Source of the DNA: Caldatribacterium sp051549785
Lineage (GTDB): Bacteria > Atribacterota > Atribacteria > Atribacterales > Caldatribacteriaceae
DNA length: 64,000 bases
NCBI RefSeq assembly: GCF_051549785.1
Contig: NZ_CP189974.1
Coordinates: 1,426,001-1,490,000 of the forward strand
Direction of reading: 5' to 3'
Each line of letters begins with the position of its first letter. Position 1 is the first letter of the stretch. Position numbers and translations under genes: made by a program. Shown piece after piece: positions 50,962-59,073 of this stretch. The notes under the pieces are model-generated. The model made no database searches. It was given only the letters and a program-made list of their open reading frames with translations, and was not told where the DNA came from.

Positions 50962-52101
50962 ATGATTCGTATCGCTACAAGCCGCCTGAAGCCGGGCATG
51001 ATCGTTGGTTATCCTCTTGTTCGGGACGATGGAGTGGTCCTCCTGAAAGAAGGAGTTCGTCTGAACGACCGCCTTATCCGGAAGATTAGAGAACTGGGGT
51101 TTGAGTACATCTACGTCCGGGATCCCCATTTTGCTGATGTTGACCTTGAGGAGGTCATTTCCTACGATATCCGCCGTCAGGCTCTTGTGACCCTTAACGA
51201 GTCCTTTTACCAGATCGTTCGGGGGAAAGAGGCCGCGGTGGAACCCCTCAAGAGGCTCGTCGATGAGATTATTGATGAGGTGCTGAGCACCAAAAAATCG
51301 GTGGTGAGCCTTATTCAGCTGCGGCAGCACGATGATGCGGTCTTCTCCCATTCTGTGAATGTGGCCGCTTTGAGCGTGTTCATCGGGAAATTCCTACGGC
51401 TTTCCCGCCAGCAGCTTCGGGTACTCGCTCTGGGGAGCCTCATGCATGATCTTGGGAAGATTCGCGTGCCTCTTGAGGTCCTGAATAAACCAGAGAGTCT
51501 TTCTGAAGAAGAGTGGGGTCTCATCAGGAAACACCCGCTCTGGTCTGCGGAGCTTATGTCTGAGTGGGTGTCGGAGGAAGCAGAGAGTGTCTGCATCGCC
51601 CTCCAGCACCACGAGCGCCTTGACGGCAGCGGATACCCCTATGGGCTCTCAGGAGAAGACATCCATTTCCTCTCCCGTATCTGCGCCTGTGCCGATGTGT
51701 ACGATGCCCTGACGGTGGACCGACCGTACCGAAAGCGTTTCTCCTACGCGGAGGCCCTGGAGTACCTCATGGGGAATGCCTCACGACTCTTCGACCTCCA
51801 GGTGGTCACCACCATGGTGCGTCACATCGCTCCCTATCCCGTAGGGGAGACCGTTCGTCTCACAACCGGGGAGATTGCCGTGGTGGTTCGTCTGAACGAG
51901 GGTCTCCCGATTCGCCCTGTGGTTCGGGTCATCCGTGACCCGAATGGCCAGCCCCTTGAGAAACCCAGGGACCTCGACCTCATGAAAGAACTCACTGTGG
52001 CCATTGTGGGGACGGCAGAGGTCACCTGGGAGGTGCCCCAGAAGAGGTCTTTTGTTTTCTTCGGCGGTGGTACGGGCCATGATTCGGGTTCCGGTGAGTG
52101 A
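50962..52101 (+). CDS. HD-GYP cyclic-di-GMP phosphodiesterase 1
   Basis: 379 residues. N-terminal DUF3391-like segment (MIRIATSRLKPGMIVGYPLVRDDG) and linker helices, then HD-GYP with FSHSVNVAALS, MHDLGKIRVP (HD about residue 162), LQHHERLDGSGYPYGL (GYP about 224) and ADVYDALTVDRPYR. Hydrolyses c-di-GMP in the cytoplasm. Residues 212-354 are encoded by a block identical in DNA to the next gene. The final 26 residues (VTWEVPQKRS and on) are unrelated to the paralog and overlap its first 23 bases. Confidence 0.93.
   Translation: MIRIATSRLKPGMIVGYPLVRDDGVVLLKEGVRLNDRLIRKIRELGFEYIYVRDPHFADVDLEEVISYDIRRQALVTLNESFYQIVRGKEAAVEPLKRLVDEIIDEVLSTKKSVVSLIQLRQHDDAVFSHSVNVAALSVFIGKFLRLSRQQLRVLALGSLMHDLGKIRVPLEVLNKPESLSEEEWGLIRKHPLWSAELMSEWVSEEAESVCIALQHHERLDGSGYPYGLSGEDIHFLSRICACADVYDALTVDRPYRKRFSYAEALEYLMGNASRLFDLQVVTTMVRHIAPYPVGETVRLTTGEIAVVVRLNEGLPIRPVVRVIRDPNGQPLEKPRDLDLMKELTVAIVGTAEVTWEVPQKRSFVFFGGGTGHDSGSGE
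51595..52021 (+). repeat. Exact 427-bp direct repeat, copy 1
   Basis: Identical base for base to 52712-53138. It encodes residues 212-354 of the first HD-GYP protein, including the GYP motif. Confidence 0.97.
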
Positions 52102-53206
52102 GCTGAAGCCTGGAATGAAGGTCGCGTATCCAGTGCTCCGGGAAGACGGCTCTGTTCTCCTTAACAGAGGCGTGGTGCTCACTGAAGCCTATATTCAGAA
52201 ACTCCGAGAACTTGGTTTCCAGTCGATTTTTGTGGAACACGAACTCTTTGAGGATATTGCGGTAAGCGAACCGCTGCGCGTTGAGACCAGGAAACGGGTA
52301 CAGAGGATACTCCATGATACCGTGAGACGCCTCAGACGTGGGGGGGGAGTTTCATACCATGAAGTTCTTCAGGTGCTTGAGGAGGTTCTTGATGAGATCC
52401 TCACCAACCCCACCACCGTTTTCTACCTCGTCCAGATGCAGAGCCGCAATGACCTCATCTTCCATCACTCGGTAAACGTGGCTGTTCTGAGCCTCCTTGT
52501 GGGGAAATGCCTAAACCTCTCCCGTCTGCAGCTTCGAAAACTTGGACTTGGTGCTCTTCTCCATGACCTTGGGAAAGTTCGTCTCCCCGAAGACCTTCTG
52601 GTGAAAGAACGAAACCTCACTGAGGAAGAACGGAATCTCGTTCGTATGCATCCTGTCTGGAGTAAGGAGATGATCCAGAGAAACCCGGAGTACGACTTTC
52701 TCGCCTCAGTTATCGCCCTCCAGCACCACGAGCGCCTTGACGGCAGCGGATACCCCTATGGGCTCTCAGGAGAAGACATCCATTTCCTCTCCCGTATCTG
52801 CGCCTGTGCCGATGTGTACGATGCCCTGACGGTGGACCGACCGTACCGAAAGCGTTTCTCCTACGCGGAGGCCCTGGAGTACCTCATGGGGAATGCCTCA
52901 CGACTCTTCGACCTCCAGGTGGTCACCACCATGGTGCGTCACATCGCTCCCTATCCCGTAGGGGAGACCGTTCGTCTCACAACCGGGGAGATTGCCGTGG
53001 TGGTTCGTCTGAACGAGGGTCTCCCGATTCGCCCTGTGGTTCGGGTCATCCGTGACCCGAATGGCCAGCCCCTTGAGAAACCCAGGGACCTCGACCTCAT
53101 GAAAGAACTCACTGTGGCCATTGTGGGGACGGCAGAGGAAAATTTCGAGAGCTTTTACACGAAAGAGGACATTGCCTCCTTCGACATTGAACACCTCATT
53201 GACTGA
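52079..53206 (+). CDS. HD-GYP cyclic-di-GMP phosphodiesterase 2
   Basis: 375 residues, tandem paralog of the gene before it. MIRVPVSELKPGMKVAYPVLREDG at the N-terminus; FHHSVNVAVLS, LHDLGKVRLP (HD) and the GYP motif at residue 224, the same numbering as in the first copy. The first 211 residues are clearly diverged from the paralog, yet 212-354 are identical even in DNA. The C-terminus (ENFESFYTKEDIASFDIEHLID) differs. ATG 52079 has only a weak GGTGG site and lies in the end of the first gene. The last 11 bases overlap the convergent radical-SAM gene. Confidence 0.93.
   Translation: MIRVPVSELKPGMKVAYPVLREDGSVLLNRGVVLTEAYIQKLRELGFQSIFVEHELFEDIAVSEPLRVETRKRVQRILHDTVRRLRRGGGVSYHEVLQVLEEVLDEILTNPTTVFYLVQMQSRNDLIFHHSVNVAVLSLLVGKCLNLSRLQLRKLGLGALLHDLGKVRLPEDLLVKERNLTEEERNLVRMHPVWSKEMIQRNPEYDFLASVIALQHHERLDGSGYPYGLSGEDIHFLSRICACADVYDALTVDRPYRKRFSYAEALEYLMGNASRLFDLQVVTTMVRHIAPYPVGETVRLTTGEIAVVVRLNEGLPIRPVVRVIRDPNGQPLEKPRDLDLMKELTVAIVGTAEENFESFYTKEDIASFDIEHLID
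52712..53138 (+). repeat. Exact 427-bp direct repeat, copy 2
   Basis: Second copy, 1117 bases downstream and in the same codon phase and residue position within the paralog. Confidence 0.97.
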
Positions 53207-54047
53207 GCAGAGCACTTCCATCACAGGTGAGGTCGTTGAGCTCGGGGAAACCCTCTCGGCAGGTAGAGAAGGGGAGATTGTGAGCATGGACGATTTCCCG
53301 GAGCTCTTCCAGAAGAGCGTGCCGCACCTTTTGTTCAAGGTACAGACTCCGTCCTTTTCTCTCGGAGAAGAGAGGCAGAAAGTGTCGTGTTTCCGGGAAG
53401 GAGGCAGCAATCCTTTCCCCTGTATCCCACCGGAGCTTCAGGGTGGAGGCAACAACCTGCCTGATGTACGGAGCAAGCCGCGCAAGCATGGTATGCCATT
53501 CTTCCTGAGTGTCGTTGATGCCGGGAATAATGGGATCCAGGCGAAGGATTGTGGGGATACCGGCTTCCGCCAAGGTCTGAAGAGCGCGGGCGCGGTCCTG
53601 CGGGGGAGGGGCACCGGGCTCAAGAAGCCGGGCTTTTTGGCTGTCCAGGGTTGTGATGGTGATGCTTACTGCGGCCTGCATCGTCCGCAAAAGATCGGCG
53701 TCCCGTACCACCAGGGGAGATTTGGTCAGAATCAGCACGGGTACACCTTCCCTCTGGCAAAGCTTGAGAATCGCCCTTGTGAGTTCCCGATCTGCTTCCA
53801 CCGGGGGGTAGGGGTCAGAAGAGTTCGCAAGGGAGAGATAGAGGGTTTTTTCGCGTTCTTTCAGGTCCCTTTCCAAAAGGTGCAGGAAGGGAGGCTTTTC
53901 TCGGACCTCAAAGGCCCGGGGGATAAAGGAGGAGATGTAGCAGTAGAGGCACCGATGGGTACATCCGGTGTAGGGGTTCAAAGTATACTTTGGAGGGCAA
54001 GTACAGAGCTCTCCCTGCCAGGGATCAAAGAGGCGGAGCACTCGCAT
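53196..54047 (-). CDS. SPL-like radical-SAM protein (Rv2578c-type)
   Basis: 283 residues. CTHRCLYCYISS (C-x3-C-x2-C, near residue 30) follows YTLNPYTGC, as in the spore-photoproduct-lyase-like SPL family. Downstream motifs SLANSSDPYPPVEA, VLILTKSPLVVRD and LRLDPIIPG match that family. The C-terminal Cys used by true spore photoproduct lyase is not evident in the same place (FSTCREG is present). Function of this subgroup is unknown. ATG 54047 has no clear ribosome site; TTG 54059 is possible. Divergent from the flavin reductase gene. Confidence 0.85.
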   Translation of the reverse strand: MRVLRLFDPWQGELCTCPPKYTLNPYTGCTHRCLYCYISSFIPRAFEVREKPPFLHLLERDLKEREKTLYLSLANSSDPYPPVEADRELTRAILKLCQREGVPVLILTKSPLVVRDADLLRTMQAAVSITITTLDSQKARLLEPGAPPPQDRARALQTLAEAGIPTILRLDPIIPGINDTQEEWHTMLARLAPYIRQVVASTLKLRWDTGERIAASFPETRHFLPLFSERKGRSLYLEQKVRHALLEELREIVHAHNLPFSTCREGFPELNDLTCDGSALLSQ

Positions 54048-54073
54048 AGCGCTTCGCAATGGAGGTGAGACCT

Positions 54074-54598
54074 GTGCGTTTTGACAGATGTTCCTGGGAG
54101 GAACTGTGTTCTCTGGCGTTCCAGGCCCTTGGAACCACAGGGGGGTTGCTCCTTGTGACCCAGGGGAAGGAACACGCAGCGACGAACGTTATGACCATCG
54201 GGTGGGTGTCCTTTGGGATAGTTTGGGGGCGACCAGTCGCCTGCATTCTGGTTCGTCCTTCCCGGTTCACCCATGTTCTCCTTGAGGAAATCCCTCTTTT
54301 TACCATCAACGTTCCTCCTGCAAAGCTCCAGAAGGCCGTTGAAGAGTGTGGGAGATACTCGGGACGGGCGATGAACAAGTTCACCCACTGTGCGCTTACC
54401 CCTGTGTACCTTGGAGGGTTCCCCGTTCCCTCCGTCGCCGAGTGTGTTGCCACCCTTCAGTGTACTGTTGTCGAGAAGACGCGGGTTGAACCTTCAACGC
54501 TTGTACCCCCTATCCAGGAGACCTACTATCCTCAGGGGGATTACCATACCATCTACTTTGGTGAGATTCAAGCCTCTTGGAAAAGGGCTGAGCCTTAG
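54074..54598 (+). CDS. Flavin reductase-like domain protein
   Basis: 174 residues. GTG 54074 is chosen because GGAGGTGAG ends 5 bases before it; an in-frame ATG at 54059 lies ahead of that site and would be unsupported. Split-barrel FMN domain: LGTTGGLLLVTQGKEHAATNVMTIGWVSFG and RFTHVLLEEIPLFTINVP. Short flavoredoxin-like form with no other domain. Probably uses FMN to pass electrons; acceptor unknown. Converges with the slipin gene 6 bases downstream. Confidence 0.88.
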   Translation: MRFDRCSWEELCSLAFQALGTTGGLLLVTQGKEHAATNVMTIGWVSFGIVWGRPVACILVRPSRFTHVLLEEIPLFTINVPPAKLQKAVEECGRYSGRAMNKFTHCALTPVYLGGFPVPSVAECVATLQCTVVEKTRVEPSTLVPPIQETYYPQGDYHTIYFGEIQASWKRAEP

Positions 54599-54604
54599 GA
54601 CAGC

Positions 54605-55345
54605 TTATGCTCTTTTCTTGAAGATTTCAAGGAGCTCGATGGGAAGCGGAAAGACAATGGTTGTGGCGTTCTCTGCAGAGATATCACTCAGGGTCTGAAG
54701 GTATCGGAGCTGCAAGGCGATGGGGTTTTCTGCGATGATACGGGCAGCCTGGGAGAGTTTTTCGGCTGCCTGGAACTCGCCTTCAGCGTTGATGATTTTG
54801 GCCCTGCGTTCCCGCTCGGTTTCTGCCTGCCGAGCCATGGCCCTTTTGAGTTCTTCAGGGAGGGTCACTTCTTTGATCTCTACCGCCGAAACCTTGATCC
54901 CCCAGGGGTCGGTTTTTTCGTCAATGATTCGTTGCAGGGACTCGTTGATTTTGTCACGATGGATGAGAAGCTCATCGAGCTCTGACTGTCCGACAACACT
55001 ACGAAGGGTGGTCTGGGAAATCAGCGATGTGGCCGTAATGTAGTTTTCTACCTTGGTCACTGCGTCTTCAGGATTCATGACGCGAAAGTACACTACTGCG
55101 TCCACCGTGACCGGGACGTTATCCCGAGTGATGAGTTCTTGTTTGGGAACGTCCATGGTGACCACCCGGAGGTCCACCTTCACCAGCTGGTCGATGAAGG
55201 GGATAATGAAAAAGAGTCCCGGACCTTTTGCTCCCACAAGACGCCCCAGACGAAAGATGACTCCACGCTCGTATTCCCGAACTACCCGGATGGACGCAAG
55301 GAAGAAAATGAGCGCAATAACGATGATGGTGCCCAACACAACCAT
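54605..55345 (-). CDS. Slipin (stomatin/prohibitin-like SPFH protein)
   Basis: 246 residues from ATG 55345 (AGGAGGG site 7 bases upstream); the frame is open further but inside the NfeD gene. N-terminal helix MVVLGTIIVIALIFFLASI, then the SPFH domain: VVREYERGVIFRLGRLVGAKGPGLFFIIPFID, VDLRVVTMDVPKQELITRDNVPV, EVTLPEELKRAMARQAETERERRAKIINAEGE. Forms inner-membrane oligomers. Two bases separate it from the NfeD protease gene, the classic slipin/NfeD pair. Confidence 0.94.
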   Translation of the reverse strand: MVVLGTIIVIALIFFLASIRVVREYERGVIFRLGRLVGAKGPGLFFIIPFIDQLVKVDLRVVTMDVPKQELITRDNVPVTVDAVVYFRVMNPEDAVTKVENYITATSLISQTTLRSVVGQSELDELLIHRDKINESLQRIIDEKTDPWGIKVSAVEIKEVTLPEELKRAMARQAETERERRAKIINAEGEFQAAEKLSQAARIIAENPIALQLRYLQTLSDISAENATTIVFPLPIELLEIFKKRA

Positions 55346-55347
55346 GT

Positions 55348-56583
55348 CTATCCCTCCTTCTTCTCTACAAGGAGCATCGCTCCTTCTTTCCCCAGAATGA
55401 CCACTCTCTCCCCCTTTCGAACCGGGGTTTTTGCCCTTGCCCACCACAGCTCTCCGTCGACCACGATGAACCCCTCGGGGACAAGGTCCTCCCGAGCGAT
55501 GCCCGTCTTCCCGATGATGGATGCTACACCCGTTGTCACCCTTTGCTTGTGGGCGCGCAGGGCCATAAAGAGGGCGAAGACGAAGAACGCTGTCACGCTT
55601 CCGGTGACGGCGAAGATGAGCCCGAGGGGAATACGGATGCCTTCCTGAGGGCTGAAAACCATGAGCGAACCGAGGAGCAGGGAAACTATCCCTCCTGCGG
55701 TGAGGACACCGATGCCCGGGGTGACGAAAAGGTCCAGGGCGAGAAAGAGAAAACCGAGGAGCAGGAGAACGATTCCGCTCCAGTTGGTGGGCAGAAGTGA
55801 AAACGCGTACAGTGAAAGCAAAAGGAGAATGCTTCCAAAGACTCCAGGGACAACGGCGCCGGGGTTGGAGAGCTCAAAAATAAGCCCAAGGATTCCCAGC
55901 ACCAGAAAGATGTACGCCAGATTCGGGTTGACAAGAAGCTGGAGGAATTTTTCCTTCCCCGACATCTCCACCCAAAAGACAGGGACTCCCCCCATATGGA
56001 GAGCCTCAAGAACCTCTTCAACAGACGCAAAGACTCCATCGACGACCTGCTGAGTGTATGCCTCTTGCTCGGTGAGCGAGAGGCTTTCCCGAACCATTTT
56101 CTCCGCAATTTCGGGGTTTCGGTTTCGACTTTCAGCCAGGGAGCGGGCAAAGGAAGCCATATCGTTGACGATTTTCTCGCCCACCTTCTCCCCCTCAATG
56201 GTCACCGGGTGAGCCGCTCCGATGGTGGTGTTTGGGCTCATGAAAGCGCGATGGGCAGCAAGGACGATGAAACTTCCTGCAGAGGCAGCTCGTGCCCCCT
56301 GGGGATGGACGTACACCACAACTGGCACTGAGGACTGGAGGATTCTCCGCACAATGTTCCGCATGGACTCTTCGAGGCCTCCGGGGGTGTCGAGGAGGAA
56401 GAGCACTGCCTGTGCCTTTTCAGAGAGGGCACGGTCAAGAACACGCTCGACAAAATCTTCAAGAACCGGAGTAATGATCCCCACAATTCTCCCTCCAAGA
56501 ACCTTCTCCTGGGCCCCCAAGGGAGAAAAGGCCATCACGAAAAGACATGCGACGATACCGAGTGCTCCTGTGCTCCTCTTCAC
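55348..56583 (-). CDS. NfeD1b-type membrane serine protease
   Basis: 411 residues from GTG 56583. Signal peptide (IVACLFVMAFSPLGAQ), then a ClpP-like domain with LFLLDTPGGLEESM, HPQGARAASAGSFIVLAAH (catalytic Ser) and the Lys region EGEKVGEKIVNDMA. Four or five membrane helices follow, and a C-terminal OB-like NfeD domain (GKTGIAREDLVPEGFIVVDGELWWA). Cleaves slipin/stomatin in related organisms. TACAAT on the minus strand ends six bases before GTG, so the mRNA may be leaderless. Confidence 0.92.
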   Translation of the reverse strand: MKRSTGALGIVACLFVMAFSPLGAQEKVLGGRIVGIITPVLEDFVERVLDRALSEKAQAVLFLLDTPGGLEESMRNIVRRILQSSVPVVVYVHPQGARAASAGSFIVLAAHRAFMSPNTTIGAAHPVTIEGEKVGEKIVNDMASFARSLAESRNRNPEIAEKMVRESLSLTEQEAYTQQVVDGVFASVEEVLEALHMGGVPVFWVEMSGKEKFLQLLVNPNLAYIFLVLGILGLIFELSNPGAVVPGVFGSILLLLSLYAFSLLPTNWSGIVLLLLGFLFLALDLFVTPGIGVLTAGGIVSLLLGSLMVFSPQEGIRIPLGLIFAVTGSVTAFFVFALFMALRAHKQRVTTGVASIIGKTGIAREDLVPEGFIVVDGELWWARAKTPVRKGERVVILGKEGAMLLVEKKEG

Positions 56584-56589
56584 GCTTTC

Positions 56590-56598
56590 ATTGTAGCA
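56590..56598 (-). promoter_or_regulatory. Extended -10 of the NfeD-slipin operon
   Basis: Minus strand reads TGC-TACAAT (-10 box at 56590-56595). Only six bases separate it from the GTG, placing the predicted start of transcription at or next to the start codon. Confidence 0.55.
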
Positions 56599-56624
56599 CA
56601 ATTCTCAACCCCAGGAGAGTGGTG

Positions 56625-56630
56625 TATAAT
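56625..56630 (+). promoter_or_regulatory. -10 box for the B12-binding radical-SAM gene
   Basis: TATAAT preceded by GGTG. It contains the ATG at 56629, which makes that ATG unlikely as the translation start. No clear -35. Confidence 0.45.
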
Positions 56631-56664
56631 GCAGGAGAGATTAGAGAGAAAGAGGGTTGATTAT

Positions 56665-57978
56665 TTGCGGATTCTTCTTGTTGCTCCGGATCCGAACGCA
56701 CCACGTCGAAAAAAGGCATGGTATGTTCCTTTCCCTCAGGCCAGCCTTCCCCTCCTTGCTGCTCTGACCCCTTCGCGCCACGAGGTTCGCATTGTGGATG
56801 AGCGGGTTGAGGACGTGAATTTTGACGAGTCGTATGACCTTGTGGGTATCACCGTCATGAGTGCTACGGCAGTTCGGGCCTATCAGATTGCCGATGAGTT
56901 CAGGAAAAGAGGGGTGAAGGTTGTCCTCGGAGGTATCCATCCCACGGCGCTTCCTGAGGAGGCGAAGGAACACGCGGATAGTGTGGTGATTGGGGAGGCA
57001 GAGGGTCTCTGGGAGGGACTCCTTGAGGACTGTGAACGAGGGACGTTGCAACCATTCTACAAGAGGGAGAATTTCCCGTCTCTTGCCGGTCTTCCTTACT
57101 CAAGGCTCGACCTTCTACGGGGAAGGTATCTCCTGAAGTATGTCTTTCAGACTACCCGGGGATGTCCTCACGCCTGTAGTTTCTGCTCTGTTTCGGCCTT
57201 CATGGGGAGGAAGTACCGCCACCGTCCAGTGGAGGAAGTTGTCGAAGAGATCCGGCAGTACCCCTCCCGAGTGATTGGATTTTTAGACGACAACATCGTG
57301 GGGAATCCTGCCTATTCCCGGGAGCTCTTTCGGGCGCTTGTACCTCTGAAGAGGAAATGGGTGAGCCAGGGAACACTCCGCATGGCAGAAGACGAAGAAC
57401 TCCTGCGCCTTGCTGCCCAGAGCGGATGTATTGCCCTTTTTGTGGGATTTGAATCGGTGAACGAAGAGAATCTCCGGGAGATGCACAAATCTTTCCACCG
57501 GGTTGACCAGTATCGGAAGCTCATCGATCGCTTCCACCAGCACGGCATTATGGTGGTAGGTTCCTTCGTCTTTGGATTTGATGAGGATGACCCTGGCGTT
57601 TTTCGTCGAACACTCCAGTTCATTGAGGACACCAAAATCGACTTCGCCCAGTTTTCGATTCTTACCCCTCTTCCCGGAACAGAGGTTTTCCACCAGCTGA
57701 AATCCCAGGGGCGCATCTTCTCTTTTGACTGGTCAAAGTACGATTTCGCCCACGTGGTGTATCAACCGGCGAAGATGACTCCACAGGAGCTTCAGGAAGG
57801 ATATAATTTCGTCTTTCGGGAATTTTACTCCTTACCCCGCATTGCCCGGCGGCTTCTTCGGAACTGGCGGTACCTCCACTACTTTCTTCCCGCGAGCCTC
57901 TACTACCACTGGGTGGCTTCCCACCCTAAAAGCCTTCCTCAAGAGGGCAGGCACCCCTTGACAGGTATGGTATATTAG
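56665..57978 (+). CDS. B12-binding-domain radical-SAM protein
   Basis: 437 residues from TTG 56665 (LRILLVAPDPNA), preferred because AAGAGG is 9 bases upstream and the more upstream ATG 56629 lies inside the promoter. Residues about 1-130 form a cobalamin-binding-like Rossmann domain (LPLLAALTPSRHEVRIVDERVE, DLVGITVMSATAVRAYQIAD, GGIHPTALPEEA), without the DxHxxG base-off motif. Radical-SAM CPHACSFCSVSAF begins near 170. This class includes methylases and cyclases; substrate not determinable. Confidence 0.9.
   Translation: MRILLVAPDPNAPRRKKAWYVPFPQASLPLLAALTPSRHEVRIVDERVEDVNFDESYDLVGITVMSATAVRAYQIADEFRKRGVKVVLGGIHPTALPEEAKEHADSVVIGEAEGLWEGLLEDCERGTLQPFYKRENFPSLAGLPYSRLDLLRGRYLLKYVFQTTRGCPHACSFCSVSAFMGRKYRHRPVEEVVEEIRQYPSRVIGFLDDNIVGNPAYSRELFRALVPLKRKWVSQGTLRMAEDEELLRLAAQSGCIALFVGFESVNEENLREMHKSFHRVDQYRKLIDRFHQHGIMVVGSFVFGFDEDDPGVFRRTLQFIEDTKIDFAQFSILTPLPGTEVFHQLKSQGRIFSFDWSKYDFAHVVYQPAKMTPQELQEGYNFVFREFYSLPRIARRLLRNWRYLHYFLPASLYYHWVASHPKSLPQEGRHPLTGMVY
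57968..57976 (+). promoter_or_regulatory. Extended -10 promoter of carAB
   Basis: TGG-TATATT lies across the end of the upstream gene, 18 bases before the carA GTG. Confidence 0.45.
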
Positions 57979-57993
57979 GCAGAGGGTGTTGCT

Positions 57994-59073
57994 GTGAAGG
58001 CGCTGCTTGCTTTAGAGGACGGACGGGTTTTCTGGGGCTACGCCTTCGGAGCTTTAGGAGAAGTTAGCGGGGAAGTTGTCTTCAATACCAGCATGACCGG
58101 CTACCAGGAAATCCTCACCGATCCCTCCTACAAGGGCCAGATTGTCACCATGACGTATCCCCTCATCGGGAACTACGGTGTGAACTCTGAGGATGTGGAA
58201 TCGGCAAAGCCTCAAGTAGAAGGCTTCATCGTTCGAGAAAAGAGCTCCCTCTACAGCAACTGGAGAGCGGAGGAAGGCCTTGAAGAGTACCTGAAACGCC
58301 ACGGTATCATGGGGCTTGAACGCATTGATACCCGTGCGCTCACGCGTCACATTCGGGAACGAGGAGCCATGCGTGGGGTGATGTCCTGCCTTGACCTTGA
58401 TCCAGTGTCTTTGGTTGAGAAAGCGCGGAGCATCCCTGAAATGGCTGGTCAAGACCTGGTGCAGAAGGTGACAACCCAAAAGCCCTATGTGTGGAGTGAG
58501 GATGGAACCTACACCATTGCCGTTTTAGACTGCGGGGTAAAGTTTGGGATTTTGCGGCAGCTGGCCAAACGATGCTGCCGTGTTATCGTGTACCCCGCCT
58601 TTACACAGGCAGAAGATGTACTTCGAGAAAAACCTGACGGCATCCTGCTCTCCAACGGACCGGGAGACCCTGCAGCGTTACCATATGTTGTGGAATTCGC
58701 CCGCCGGGTCATCGGGAAGGTTCCAGTGTTCGGGATTTGTCTTGGACACCAGGTCATTGCCCAGGCGTTGGGGGCAAAAACCTTCAAGCTCAAGTTCGGC
58801 CATCATGGAGGGAACCATCCGGTGAAGGATCTCCGAACGGGACAGGTAGCTATCACCACCCAGAACCATGGTTTCAGTGTTGACGCCGATACCCTTCCAG
58901 GGAATGTGGAGGTCACCCACGTGAACCTCAATGACTTTACCCTCGAGGGTATTGCCCATCGGGAACTTCCGCTTTTCTCCGTGCAGTTCCACCCTGAGGC
59001 TTGTCCTGGACCCCATGATACCGCGTATCTTTTCGACCGGTTCATAAGGATGGTGGAGGACTGCCGTGCCTAA
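57994..59073 (+). CDS. carA: Carbamoyl-phosphate synthase small subunit
   Basis: 359 residues, GTG start. N-terminal CarA domain (VFNTSMTGYQEILTDPSYKGQIV) and a class I glutamine amidotransferase domain with LSNGPGDP, nucleophile Cys in GICLGHQ, and HPEA supplying His/Glu. Hydrolyses glutamine and channels ammonia to CarB for arginine and pyrimidine synthesis. CarB starts 5 codons before its stop region (overlap at 59066-59073), so the pair is translationally coupled. Confidence 0.97.
   Translation: MKALLALEDGRVFWGYAFGALGEVSGEVVFNTSMTGYQEILTDPSYKGQIVTMTYPLIGNYGVNSEDVESAKPQVEGFIVREKSSLYSNWRAEEGLEEYLKRHGIMGLERIDTRALTRHIRERGAMRGVMSCLDLDPVSLVEKARSIPEMAGQDLVQKVTTQKPYVWSEDGTYTIAVLDCGVKFGILRQLAKRCCRVIVYPAFTQAEDVLREKPDGILLSNGPGDPAALPYVVEFARRVIGKVPVFGICLGHQVIAQALGAKTFKLKFGHHGGNHPVKDLRTGQVAITTQNHGFSVDADTLPGNVEVTHVNLNDFTLEGIAHRELPLFSVQFHPEACPGPHDTAYLFDRFIRMVEDCRA

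Noticed and set aside
54059..54073. ATG 54059 as flavin reductase start
   Set aside because: The strong GGAGGTGAG site lies after it and points to GTG 54074.
57958..57976. TTGACA before carA as a -35 box
   Set aside because: It is only 7 bases from TATATT, far too close; the extended TGG-TATATT explains the promoter better.
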